From the NCBI GenBank assembly GCA_021613375.1, contig CM038706.1, forward strand, positions 27,779,866 to 27,843,865: a stretch of 64,000 nt of DNA, written 5' to 3'. Below, piece by piece: positions 35,443 through 48,400 of this stretch (position 1 is the first letter of the stretch; every line of letters begins with the position of its first letter). A model generated the notes under the pieces. It saw nothing but the letters and a program-made list of their open reading frames with translations. It had not been told where the DNA came from and did not search any database. The translations under genes and the position numbers were made by a program. The DNA is from Megaleporinus macrocephalus. Its lineage: Eukaryota; Chordata; Actinopteri; Characiformes; Anostomidae.

Positions 35443-38400
35443 TCAGTCTTCTTTCTTACAGTCCTGAAGAGAGAAAAGAAAGAAAGTGAGTGTAAAGCTC
35501 CACTTCCTAACACAGGCTCTGCAGCACACTTTCACTTCCCTACACAACTCAAAACAGAGAACATGTATTTAAACCTCAATAGTTCCTGTCAAACAAATTA
35601 ACCATGTTTAGAGAGACTTACTACTCAGTCAGTTCAGCTACATGAAGCTCGTGAACTGCCTGTAAATTAGTTTGTTCAGTCTGAAACAACCAAATGCCTG
35701 TATGCTGCGTACATGACAACATGTCCACAACTAACAGGTGGTCTGGTAGACATCGTTAAGCATTCAAACTCTGAGCCAGAAAAGGTAGAGATTCTAGTCT
35801 TTAAACATAAAATCAGATGGAACAGAGAAAAAAAGAACCAGTGGTGCTACAGCTTAAAACATGCTATCAAACATACATACTGTGTTGCTCTAAATCCTGT
35901 TTTAATTTTTGAGAATTTAGAACTAGGGTTAGCCACGTGTTTGCACACAGTGGGATTTTACCTTCGCATTTACCCATCCGTGCAGTGAATCACCCACATA
36001 TACACACACTAGTGAACATACACACTAGGGGGCAGTGAGCACACATGCCCGGAGCGGTAGGCATATAAGCTCTAGGCCCAGACCAGTGGTTACTAACCCC
36101 GGTAGTAGAGAGTGTAGTCCTGACCCTACTGCTAAGGCATCTGATCCAGCCAATCAGGAACTGAAGAAGTTAATTAGCCGCAGCAGGTGTAGGAAATCGT
36201 GGCTGGAATTAAACAGTGCAGGAAGGCAGCTTTCTAGGACCAGGACGGGAGACCACTGGCGCACACGAATTGTAATAACACAGTTTCTCTAGTGTTAAAC
36301 AGTGAGGAACATACATTCTCACTATAATACATCTAGATTATCTATTTTAAAAAATGCTGCTACCCCTGCCACATCACCTAATCGCAATTAATTGGGATGA
36401 TCTCTACAACAACTTTCCACATCTGCTAGATTAGGGAGTTCTAACAGGACGCTTATACTTCAATAGTTGTATGCAAAGGACAATTAAGTTGTTAATTACA
36501 ATTACTAAAATGACTAGGTACTGACTAGGTATTACTTGATCAACTAGGTACTGTGTTCTTCCTGAGCTGGATCAGGTGGGTTCGGACAGAAGAGTGTTTA
36601 AACTGTGCACGGCAGTGGGTTGGGTTGCCAGGAGCAGGATTAATAAACAGTGGTACATAGAGTTTCCAGTGAAGAAAATTGCCACTCAATTATTTTTTTC
36701 CAGACCTGCTGGACACTAGAAGGTGCTCCTTACAAATGAATTTTTATGCATTTTTAATATGTATATAATGGGAGAAATAGGAAGTGGTCAGGTTCCCTTT
36801 AAACCTCCCTCTACCAATCCTTTATATATCAACGTTTAAACATATATGATTTACAGAATAAAAGACAAAAGTAGCTTTAGCCCTAGCACCAAAGTAATAT
36901 ACCACCTTTGTTTAAAGTGATATTCTGTCCTCTAGAAATTTTGTAATTTTTATCCTTCAAACCATTTACAGGAAAACGTGTAGTCAGCTACAATAGTGAT
37001 GACAGATAATCATAAGATGGACTCAGACCCTATGAACCAGTGCAGGCTCATGACTCACACACAGCATAAAGTATGAAGCCAACTAAACTGACTGATGACA
37101 AAGCTGATCATTTCTCTAGATTCTTCATGCTTTCTAATCATTCAGCAAAACCACAGAATGCAGAACTACAGAGAGAGAACTAACACCACTTCAGGAATTC
37201 ACCCTGATTACATAAAGCTAATCTGTGTAGACTGTGTCTATCTTCTGGGAAGGCCTTACACTAGAGGACTAGACTGTATTCAGGTACAAGAGCATTAGTG
37301 AGGTCAGGTACTGATGATGGACAGTCAGTCCTGAATCATTCTAACTTGCAGCAGAAATATTGGATTGAGCTCCATCACTCTCCATTCCAGACCTTACAGC
37401 TTAGCACTGGCCATAGTGAACCTATTCACTGTTCACTATATGTCTATTATTTCATATCTTTCGCGATGCTTTTCTCTGGCAGTTATAAACTGTGTGTGAC
37501 TAAACCGCTGTGTCAGCAGTGGGACTGCAGTGTAAAAGAAAATAACAGCAATGCATTGGCTAAGAAGTGGTTAAAGAAATGTTCAAGTCAGAGTTCTTCA
37601 CAGTAGTGATGAAGCTTTTTGAATGTTGTTACAGGACATTGTTATAAATACAATGCCTTAAACACTGTTTTAGGATTTGGCACACCAAACCATTTAGGCA
37701 TGCAAATAGTTCTCCAAGGAACTCAAGTTTGCAACAACATAAGACAGACCGACCGACCGACCGACCGACCGACCAACCTACCTACATGTGTGTGTGTGTT
37801 CGTTCCTCTCAGCACCTAATTTCAGTCAATATGTTTTTGCACTTCTTGCTAATTTGCTCAGTTCATATGTCCTTGCACTTCTGTACATAGTCAGAATATA
37901 TTATACCTTAATATAAGCATGTGTTATTCAAAGTGTTTGTGCTGCTGTAATGATGTAATTTATATTTGGTAACAATAAGCTGAGTCTATGCAATTCAAGT
38001 TAAAATGGATTAACATTAAAAGCACAATAAAACATATATAAATAATAAAAATAACTATTTTATCCTATATTATACTTATGTGATTTTGTAGTGGAACTCC
38101 TTGATGGGTAGGACATGGATTAAACTTAGCCTTGGGCTGAGTGTTGATGATAAATCACCATTAATCCAGTTCTAGACTTGATCTGGGTCCGAGAAACAGG
38201 CTCTTAAACATAGCTGTGACAAGACAACGTTACAAGCAATGCTAACTCTAACTCTTAAAGATGCTTCTTCAAGGCTTCTTAGTAAAAGTGATGGTTCTAT
38301 ATAGAACCATGTCATGCTTAAGTGGTTCTTTACATGGTAAACGGGCTCTTCAGATGGATGGAGAACGCGCTGTATATGTTTCTAAAAAACCCTTTTTTGA

Positions 38401-39220
38401 AAATAATTATATATAGCACACAAAAAAAATGTTATTCTATTGTTAAAAGCTTGACACTGGAACCACAGCAGAACCCACACTGTTTATAAAAAACATTCTC
38501 CATCAGTCTGAAGAACAATTTCACAATGTCAAGAACCATTTGAACATGAAATGGTTCTCCATAGAACTCATGAACCCTTCTTGATGCTATATAGAACCAC
38601 TTGCTTTCACATTCTCCATCAGTTTGAAGAACCATTTCACCATGCAAAGAACCATTTAGGCATGCAACTGGTTCTCCAAAGAACTTAAGCTTGCAACAAC
38701 ATAAGAGCCCTTCTTTATGATATATAGAACCATTTGCTTTCACATTCTCAAGAAAATTATTATTTTTTGGGCTGTTTATGGTTGTAAATAGAACCACGGA
38801 CTTTCCTACAGAACCCGTGAGGAACCATACTTGGTTGCATGAAGATTAAAATCCTCACATTTATGCTGAAGACACCTTGTTTGTCTGGGAAGCTGACAGG
38901 CCGCAGCACTGAGCCGGAGAAGTGTCCGTGTCCTTCTTTAACACTGTGGGCCGAATCACGTCCACGTCTCTCCCCAGGTGGTTCAGTAAGCCCTTCACTG
39001 CGGACGGAGACGCGTGAAAGTCAATCAAGTAGTAGCCGCCGTGCGTGTGGCGCTGGCTGTGTTTGGAGATCTTGTACGGCAGTCTTCTATCTCCGAGGTT
39101 CTCCAGCTGTCTGACCACAGCGCCCCTCTCCATCAAGGTCTCCACCGTACGTCGCAGAGCCGCGGCGGCTTCAGGCCTCTGCATCACCTTCATGATGAGA
39201 GAGAGCTCGTACCGAGGCAT
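35443..39220 (-). CDS. mrps6: Mitochondrial 28S ribosomal protein S6 (bS6m)
   Basis: Component of the small mitoribosomal subunit. The main exon opens MPRYELSLIMKVMQRPEAAA and matches vertebrate MRPS6 through the RGAVVRQLENLGDRRLPY and GGYYLIDF segments to RDVDVIRPTVLKK; the human protein is 125 residues. Two ends are possible. Read through, the frame stops at 38861 (119 residues, ...TNKVSSA). A donor (AAG/gtgtct, exon end 38876) can splice in phase 0 to an exon at 35463-35443 with acceptor ctctcttcag, adding DCKKED and a stop (121 residues), with AATAAA just after. I prefer the spliced form because that exon needs an owner and no other minus-strand gene lies upstream. The intron holds only repeats. 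It is divergent from nolc1. Confidence 0.85.
35975..36265. repeat. Dispersed short interspersed repeats in the mrps6 intron
   Basis: Contains 'cacactagggggcagtgagcacaca', then words such as 'catctgatccagccaatcagg' and 'ctaggaccaggacgggagacc' that belong to an abundant teleost repeat. A reversed relative lies at about 36555-36645. The open frame at 36035-36292 is a repeat shadow. Confidence 0.5.
37743..37787. repeat. (GACC)n microsatellite
   Basis: Seven perfect GACC units with flanking degenerate ACCT units, followed by a short (GT)n run. In the mrps6 intron. Confidence 0.9.
38230..38830. repeat. 'GAACC' element cluster with a 20-bp perfect palindrome
   Basis: Many copies of 'gaaccatt', 'agaaccatttcacatgc' and 'catctccatcagtttgaag' in both orientations over about 600 bases. 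At 38291-38310 lies the exact palindrome ATGGTTCTATATAGAACCAT; half-sites 'atatagaacca' recur at about 38590 and 38720. It is just downstream of the mrps6 main exon. The 121-codon reverse frame here is repeat sequence, not a gene. Confidence 0.7.
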
Positions 39221-40138
39221 GCTTCACTGGTGCGGGTGAGACAGAGACAGAGACTTTCCACCACAATGAAGAAACTCTACAGATCTTCTCTCCTCAGAGA
39301 GGATAAACGTGCGCCGCTAGTGAGGACAGGACGCCGCCATTACAAACTTACAGCGGTGAAGAAGCTGTCAGGCCTGTGGGCGGAGCTACGCAGATCGCTG
39401 ATTCTCAAATCATCTGTCCCAGACACTCAGTCAGGCTTATGATGTGTACATTGAGCCATACGCATACAGTGTGCGCCTTGCAGGAGCTAAACACAGGTGC
39501 CTGCGCCCCCTATTGTGCTGGAATGAGAATGACCCATTTGCTGTACAAATGTCTGACCGCTGGTGTGGTCAGTACGAGTACTGTCCTCTAAACAATGCTC
39601 CAAAAATAATACTCAGAAAGATTAGTTCTGTTTTTTAGTGCTTAGTTTACTTTCTTTATATTTAGCAGAATTCTGTTAGTTCTGTTATTTTGTTGTAGTA
39701 TATTTAGTAGCACTTTCTTTTCCTTTTTCTTTTACTGACATTACATTATTTCTTACATTTATTTTTTAGTACTGCATGTATTGTTATTTCATTTATTGTT
39801 TTTATTGTAATGGATTTAAGTTACTTTTGGTAGTACTGTTTTATTTATGTATGTTTAACATAAATCTGTATGTTTTATTTATTTATTCCCAGTACTGTTC
39901 ATGTTTTTCTTTTTTGTAGTTCTGGATTTTTTATAGTATTGTTTTTCTTATTTTTTTGTCATGCTGTTGTTTTTTGTAGTGCCTGATTTACCTTTTTAAT
40001 CTTTTTTGTAGTACAGTTTTTTCTTTTGTAGTTCTCAGCGGTCCTCATAAGTCCAGTTATGCACAAACCACGTGGTGATGACGTGTTTCTTTCGCGCCAT
40101 TTTCTGCGCGTTCGCAGTTCGTGCTGAGTGCGGTGAAG
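39221..40138. promoter_or_regulatory. Divergent mrps6/nolc1 promoter region
   Basis: Two housekeeping-type genes start 918 bases apart on opposite strands. Near nolc1: E-box CACGTG (40069-40074), a CRE-like tgacgtg (about 40079-40085), and an E2F-type TTTCGCGCCA (40090-40099). Near mrps6: GCCGCCAT (39333-39340), a YY1/ETS-like motif common around mitochondrial-protein gene starts. The middle (39620-40030) is T-rich and shows nothing. Function is inferred from motifs alone. Confidence 0.5.
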
Positions 40139-42412
40139 ATGGCGGAGAGCGGAGCGGTTCCCAGTGATCTGTACCAGCATGTTTACACGTTCCTGTTGGA
40201 GAATAAGTTCACCAAAGCCGCCCAGGAGTTCATAAAAAAAGCCAAAGTTGTAAGTACTTTTAAGCGATCTCACTGTGTTGTGCGCGCGCCGAGACAGAGC
40301 GGAGCCGCGCAGCGCGCAGTGGAGCCGCACGCGCAGTTACTGTCAGACACGTGTTTAGTGAGAGTGAGAGAGTGTGAGGAGTGAACAGCGAGGTGAAGTG
40401 ACTTAATGCACTGTTTTGCTTTGTATTTGTATTTATTGAATAAATATTAGTTCTACAGCATAAAACATGTGCTTTTTCAATCAAAGTAACCCGGAGAAAA
40501 TATCTTTTTACTGTAGTTTGAAATAAATCAGCTCCTAATGGTGTGTTAATGAAGGCTCACTGAGTTTAGAGGATTTTTCACATTTATAAACAGGAGAAAG
40601 TGCCCCTGTCTCGCTTTGGTATTCTCACTCTGTCTATGAGAAGTACCTGAGATCAGTAGGAGATCTCATTTAGGATATTTCTTTCTTCTGGTGTGTGTGT
40701 GTCCACCGCTGCTGTCTCATATATCCAAAATTGTAACTTTACAGAAAATAGAAAACATACTTTACTTCTAATGTTAGTAAATAAACACATTTTTTTTCAA
40801 GTAATTTTTGGCCATTTTTGGTTAATTCATAGTGAAATTTACACTCAGTGTAAAAGGCAACAGGTAATATAACACAGGACTATAAAACTAATACAAACCA
40901 AGAGCAGTTATGCACAGTTGTTCTATAGTTGTGCCATATATATCACATTTGTCTGCCTTTTGGGACAAACAATTAATTTAAGTTATATAATTTCAGTCTA
41001 ACTGCTTTTAAGGCAGTTCATAGGGGTGATGGATACAGTGTGTGTTCCCAATGTTTTGCTTGGCAATGCTATATGGATACATGGACACGTATAGTAATAG
41101 CATCTATTGCAGAAATCTCCCAATATTCATCAAAAAGGTTTAATATTGGAGTAATGTCATTGTCATGTAAGTATTCTGGTATAGTGTTGTGGAGCCCACT
41201 CCTAGTAGTTAAGTGGTTGCAGTTGGGTTTAAAGGGATAGTCCTGCCTCAACTTGTGTACAGCCGTGTTTCACCCTCATCCTCATTACTTTAACAGTTTT
41301 CATGTTTTTGTCCATCACTGTTTTCACACTACTATATCCAGAATGCACTGTACAAATACACTAGCATTAGAAATCAATACAGCACTTAACAATTCCTGAT
41401 AGCATTTATAGTCTTTAAAATGTACTTCCATCTTCAAAGTGTCTCATAAGAAATGCCTTTCTTTTTGTTATAGAGGCAGCACATCACATGTAGTGGTATT
41501 TTCAATTCTCTGAAGTTCCCAAAAACTCATTAACGCTGTAAAGATGTTTTGTGCTGGTTGTGGTAAAAGGTGTGCCGAGTCTGTACCAGAAATGAAAAAG
41601 ACTGTTCAGGTAATAGTATATAGTTACTGAAGGTCTGTGTTTATTCAGAAACCCCAGGACCAGAATGAAGAAGGACTCCTCGACATCTTCAAATTCTGGC
41701 TCCAGTAAGTCTTTGCTGATTATCTCTCCTTGTTAAAGTTTGTTTGTTGGTAAGATGCTGTTGTTTGACATGTTAGAAGATCCTAACAGATCCGGCTGTG
41801 TTTCTAACTCATTCAGCTCTGGAGAGTCCAGGAAGCGAAAGGCGGTTACCGGTGGTCCTGTTGCAGTTAACGGGCCATCTGCGAAGAAGGCCAAGCAGGA
41901 GAGCTCGAGTAGTGAAGAGTCGAGCAGTGATGAGGAGGAGGACGCCCCAGCTGCCAAGAAAGCACCTCAAGGTGATTTTTGTCTCTCTCTCTTTCTCGGC
42001 AGAAATATTTGGTCTGGATTGCCAAAAAATTGTTCGACTGTTAGTTAATAACAGTTCTCTTGTGATCTTAATTAGCCATCAGTCGATTAAGTGATCGATC
42101 AGTAATCATATCTTAAAAAAGCCACAACAGCATAACAGTTTGGTAATCTGGCCTAAAGCCCCGCCCACAGTGTCGTTGGATTGGTCGAAATGTGTATGAC
42201 AATTTACGTGCAACCGACAAGCACTTTTCTAAATGTGGACAACAAATACTTTTCAGTTTGAGGAGATGCAGAACCTCAGCATCTTCGTTTCCACATGAGA
42301 GGAAGACTAAACATGAACTGCAAAGCTGGCAAAAAACTCAATGTAGTGATAGAAGTCATATCAGACCGCATTCATACAGGCAGCTCGAGCCCTGCCTGAA
42401 ACATCACAACAG

Positions 42413-42447
<35 letters not shown>

Positions 42448-45400
42448 TAATTTTAAATGAAATTACTTGCTCTTATTACGATAACTGTTGACTCTACATC
42501 TTAGACATAACTGTCCATACTTATTGCACAGCTGCGGCTCCAGTGAAGAAACCGGCAGCACCAGTAAAGAAACCAGCGGCTGCAGCGGAATCGAGCAGCA
42601 GTGAAGACTCCAGCGACTCTGAGGATGAAGCTAAAACTCCTGCCAAGGTATGTTTCTACCTTAAACAGTAGTCTCTGTTAGTCAGTAGAGGCAGTTTTCC
42701 AGTTTGGTGATCGTATGTTGTTTGGTCTGGTGTTTCAGAAAGCGGCAGCAGTGAAACCCGTGGCACAGTCTCCTGCAGTGGCAGCCAGGAAGAAGGACAC
42801 CAGCTCCAGCAGCGAAGAGTCTGACTCTGAGGAAGAGCCGCCCAAACCTAAAGCCGCAGGTAAGTTACTGCAGTGTCAGGTTTAAACAAACTGAACCTTG
42901 CTGATCTGAAGAAACGAACAGAAGCTAACAGGTGGTCACAGAACTGTTTCAGAAGGCCTATACTTGGTTCATTGGCTGTTGCGGGCTCATTCCTGGAGTG
43001 AGACCATTCAGACAGCAACACAGTTGTGATGAAGTTAGCTCTGTGCTTGGTAAGAGTAAAGGCTCCAAATGATATTGATAGGTGGGAAATTCTGATGAAG
43101 GACACTTGTGTGCAGGACCTTCATGCGTGTTTTGATGTTGTTTTGAAAGTAATCACAGTTTAGATGGTCTGGGGCTTTACTGTATGAATGTAATGTGCTT
43201 CTCAGCTGCCAAGCCTGCGGTTGCAGCCCCTAAAGCTGTGGCTCCACCAAAAGCAGCAGTTCAGAAGAAGCAGGAGAGCAGCAGCAGTGAGGAGAGCTCG
43301 AGTGACTCTGAGGACGAAGCCCCAGCTAAGGTACTGTCTCACTATTAAATATTACCACACTGTCAGACACTGAGCCTGCTAAGACTTCCTTATCGTAGGT
43401 GAAGTGGTAGCATGGATACAAACTTTGTATATTGCTGATTTGACTATTGCAGCCAGCAGCGAAGGCCCCTGCTCAGGTGAAGCCCCCAGCCGCAAAGGCT
43501 GCAGCTCCAGCTGATTCCAGCAGCAGCGAGGACTCCTCAGATGAGGAGGAGGCACCTCCCAGCAAGAAACCTAAACCAGGTAAGTGGTGGGCAGTATGAC
43601 AGTATTTCATCATAATCATGATAATTGTTACAATAAGCTTTACTGAGCGCGCGGTGGCTGTTACCCGTACTCAAAGAACACTGAGTACCTACAATCAAAC
43701 CTGTTCAATCGTAGTACAGGGTACGCACAAATTAGTTGATCATAATTAGTTGATTATTATTATTATTGGAGACATTAAGTTGCCTCTAGAGGGTGGGTGT
43801 GTTTGTAAGAGAGAGAGTGAATGAGTAAATATATGTATGCTTGTGTGATGGACTGGTGACCTGTCCTGGGTGTTTCCTGCCTTCTGTCCAGTGAGCCCTG
43901 GAATGGGCTCCAGCACCCCCGTGACCCTAAAGTATACATAGCTTTAAAAATTTATTATTATTATTATTCACATTTTATCAATATGGTACTCACTGTTTTA
44001 TATTTAGTTTTGTCTGCTTAAATTTTTTTAAATTGTGGAATAACTGAATATCATGATGCATATTTGCGTATCATGAAAATAGAGGTGGTTGCTATGACAA
44101 AGTATACTGAGATGCTGTAAGAAATGTTCATAATACACAATACATTACAATATATATTTTTTTCCACATATCTGTTCGTTTGCTTCTGAAAAAAGGACCC
44201 GTAGTTACAGTGTGCAACTGTACATACTGTGTAGAACTAAGCAAGACTAGTTTGCACACGTTATCATGACGCATGCAGTGGCTCTGAATTCTATACATCC
44301 ACACTATGTTTAATAACGCGTATTGTACTATAATGAATTGTGATGATGTGTTTTGATAAAGGCTAATCAGTTAAGCATAAATATTCTTGCTACGTAGCTA
44401 ATGGGATTTATTTAACCTCTAGGCCCATATAGTGCTGTACCCCCACCCGCAGCTCAGAGTGCTCCTGCAGCAGCGGCTAAAAAAGCATCTAAAGACGAAT
44501 CGTCAGACAGCAGCGAGGACAGCAGTGATGAGGAGGAAGAAAAGAAAGCTCCTGGTAAGAATTTGGCCCTAAAGTCTGTTTTCATGCTGGATTCATGTGT
44601 TGATTTGGTAACGTAGAACCCAATTGCATTTGTTTCTAAGCAGCACCCACGAAGACTGTAACTCCTAAACCTGCTGCCAAGAAGGAGTCCAGTTCAGACA
44701 GCTCTGGTATGATCAAACACAGTACTTGTAATTTAGCTCATTCTGCTGTTAAGTCTATATCTGTCCAGTGGAGATCTCTTCCCCGAGGTTTTCTAAACAT
44801 ACAGGTGCTTTGTTTGTGGTACAGACTCGAGCTCAGAGGACGAGAAGCCAGCTACAAAAAAAACACCATCTAAAGCAACTCCTGCTAAAACCCCCCCAAG
44901 CAAAACACCTCCTGCGAAAACCCCACCAGCCAAAGCGGCACCTGCTCAAGAAGAAGAGTCCACATCTTCTAGCTCGGAAGACGATGAAGAGGAGGCGAAG
45001 AAGCCGGCTGCCAAATCAGCTCCGGCGAAAGCTGTGTCTGCCAAGACGACACCAGCTAAGGCCACTCCTGCTAAGCCTGCCCCTGCTGCGAAGGAGTCTT
45101 CCTCCTCCTCCTCCAGCTCGGAGGATTCTGATGATGAATCAGAGAAGCCTCCTACAAAAGCTAAGGTTGCTAAAACCACCCCAGCTAAGGCGACACCTGC
45201 AAAAGCCACTCCGGTGAAGCCCACCCCTGCCAAGACGACCCCTAAAGCCACGAAAGAGTCATCGTCTTCCAGCTCGGAGGAGTCTGATGATGATGAAGAG
45301 GAGGCGGCCAAAGCACCTGCAAAGACTACGCCAGCCAAGGCTCCTCCTGCAAAAACTCCTCCTGCAAAAACTCCTCCTGCAAAGGCAGCTGCTGCTAAGC

Positions 45401-48400
45401 AGGCTGAGTCTTCAAGCTCAGGTGAGACCCTCTGCACTAACGGCAGGTATGAAAGGTGAAATGTTCTGGCTTCACTAGTTCATTCAGTCAGCTGAGCTAA
45501 CACATTGGGGGTTATATACTATCAGCTTTTCTTTAGGAGACAGTAAGAGATGAGCAATGAAGGATGTGATGTAATGTACCTGTTTGTGGAAGGAGGTTAA
45601 TAAAGAAATAGAATTTAATGTGTAAGTTTGTGTGTAGGTTTGATGTAAACACAGGCAGATTACAGACTGATTAAAATAGTCTGATCTTCATGCTGCAGAG
45701 CAGAGGTTCTGTACAGATGCAGATCTAACAAAGGGCTTTTATAATCGCTATATAGTGGACTTCCTGAGACCAAACATTTAATTAACATATCTGGTGTAAA
45801 TACATTAAAACATCTGAGTTTTGTGTTTGGAGTTAAATAGCTGAAAAGTATGGAGTTAAAACAATTAGAATTGATTCTGTAGTGAATAATCATAATTCTA
45901 CCCAATCGAGCCATTAGCTTTAACACTCTGTCACCTCTCCAGCTGGTATGTGTGTGATTATAAATAAATAAACAGATAAAACAGATGTTTCTTTTGGCAA
46001 AGTAGCATTAACAGCAACCGCTTTAGCCTCACAGCGCACATCTCTCACCTGGTGAGAAACAACTACCTGTACGTCACGTTTCCTACTCTTTGTGTCGCGT
46101 CACATGTGGTGTGAAACGCGGTCACCTACAGTGTAGGAGCTTATTGAGAGGACTCGCGCAGATAATATAGGAACAGCAAGGGGGGTGGAATAAACATGAG
46201 TGCATCGATGTTTATGCTTCACAGTAATGACTTCATATGGCTTTCAGTTTGATCAGGGCATTGTTGCACCTCTAGTTTACACTGCATGCCTAAATCGCAT
46301 GCTTTCCTCAAACTGCATTAAGAACGTTGTTAAATCTCACACGTCACTCATGTGGTTTCTGACGCTTTATGGCAATGCTGTTTATTTATTGTTTGCTATA
46401 CAGATTCTGACAGCTCAGAAGATGAGGGCCCTGCCAAATCTGCCGCCACCCCCAAATCTGCAGTCACGCCCAAGCCTGCTGCTGCGTCCAAACCTGCAGC
46501 AAAGCCCGCTGAAAGCAGCTCAGACTCTGACAGCTCTTCTGAAGACGAGGAACCTCCTAAGAAAGCCGCTGCCACTCCTACCTCTAAATCAGCCCCTACC
46601 CCGACCAAGCCAGCTGCCAAGCCGGCCGAAAGCTCTGACACGGACAGCGACAGTTCAGACTCTGAGGACGAGGCACCAGCTGCTAAACCCGCTGCGGCCG
46701 CTAAACCCGCAGCCAAAGCTGCGCCCGTGACGGCTAAACCCGCAGCCAAAGCTGCAGCTGCAAAACCCGCAGCCCAGTCCAGCAGCAGCGACTCTGACAG
46801 CTCTGAAGAGGAAGAGGAGCAGAAGGCCAAAGCTGCCACCGTCACCAAGCCTGCTGTGACCCCAACCAGCGCTAAGAAGGCTGAGAGTAGCAGCTCGGAA
46901 TCTTCAGACAGCTCGGACTCGGAGACCGAAGCTCCAAAGACGACGCCGGCCAAGACTGCTGTGACCAACGGGAAAACGGCTACTCCCAAAACTCCTGCCT
47001 CCGCAGCGAAGACGCCCACCGCGAAACCTGCAGAGTCTTCATCCTCTAGTGAAGACAGCTCTGATGAAGAGGAGGAGACGACAACGAAAGCAGCTGTGAA
47101 GACCACACCCGCAGCAAAGAGCACACCAGCCGCCTCGGCGAAGACCAAGCCAGAAAGCAGCTCAGAGGACAGCTCTTCATCCGAGGAAGAAGAAGAAACG
47201 GAAGCTGCACCAGTGAACGGTAATGAAAGTACAGTTCAGATTCCGGGTTCTTCAGAGGAACGTGTGCGGTATTGTAGAGAAATGGATTCTGACAGGTTAT
47301 TAAGTCTCTGCTTGAGTGGCTGCTGAGTAAGAAATGCGGCCAGACGGCGCAGGCGGAGTGGCGGACGCTAAAAAGGTCATTTGTGTTTGTAGATGCTTTT
47401 ACTGAGAAAGCGTTTGGCCTTCTGTGCCCTTTAAACTAGGCGTGTGGCTTTTACTGCCTTTAGTGCTGAAAGTCCAATTAGGAGCTGTAGCTCTTGTAGT
47501 TTAAAATGTCACACCCTCTTTTAGTACTGCTTCCACGGCAACACACTACCCATCTTCAGAAGGCACTTGAGCCGGAGGTGCTTCCGGATTGGGTTTGTGG
47601 TCACCATAGGTGTCTGTGTCCGTCCGTCTGTCTGTTTTTTCACAAAACTGTAGCACTCTGCTTTAGTCTGATCTCTACTGAGCACTTCTTTCTATCCACA
47701 GGCACAGGAGGCAAGAGGAAGAGGGCGGAGGAGGAGGAGGAAGAGGAGGGAAGTGCACAGAAAACACCTACACAGAAAAAAATTGCTACCTCTACGCCTC
47801 ACTCTTTCCCCAAAGCCAAACAGAAGGTGAGGGTTTCTTTAAGCTAATAACATGTGCACACATCTGAGTTGGTACAGCATCAGTTCTTGACTGCTCTCCA
47901 GTCAGGTCAGCATGAAATATGTCTAATGTAAATGTACCCGTACTGGGTAATGTGCAGATACATGTAAATAAGTTTGTTTATGTGGGGATCAGAAAGTGTG
48001 AATTCAACACTGGCCTGTTTTTATTATTTGCATGTACAGATTAGAGTGCTTATTCAGAGCAGATCTTAGTTTGTAAAACAATAAATAAATAGGATTATTA
48101 TTCTAGTGTTTTATATTGTACATGTTTTATTTTGTCTGATCCAGCTTACGTCTTAAAACTAATTACTTGGATGCATGTTGTGTACAAAAGTCTTGAAGTT
48201 TGCCCGCCCCTCGTTTACAAAGTATGTCAAAAAAATCCCTTATTTTCAAATCATTCAGGGGACGTGGTGTTCAGTCATACACATGCAGCAGAACTAGGCA
48301 TTCGATTATGGCTGGCAAAGCAAAACAGTGTATTTTGAACATAAGGTAGTCTGATGGCGCTCAGGAGAAGTGATGGTGTGCTGAGTAAAGCAGGAGAAGG

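Noticed and set aside
38432..38797. 121-codon minus-strand frame
   Set aside because: Made entirely of the GAACC repeat cluster.
44946..45437. 163-codon minus-strand frame opposite nolc1 exon 10
   Set aside because: Antisense shadow of Ser/Glu/Ala/Lys repeats; no splice context or motif.
46396..47148. 250-codon minus-strand frame opposite nolc1 exon 11
   Set aside because: Produced by the codon bias of the repeats (Ala/Val/Gly/Ser only); same-strand shifted frames at 46200-46730 and 44768-45217 are rejected for the same reason.
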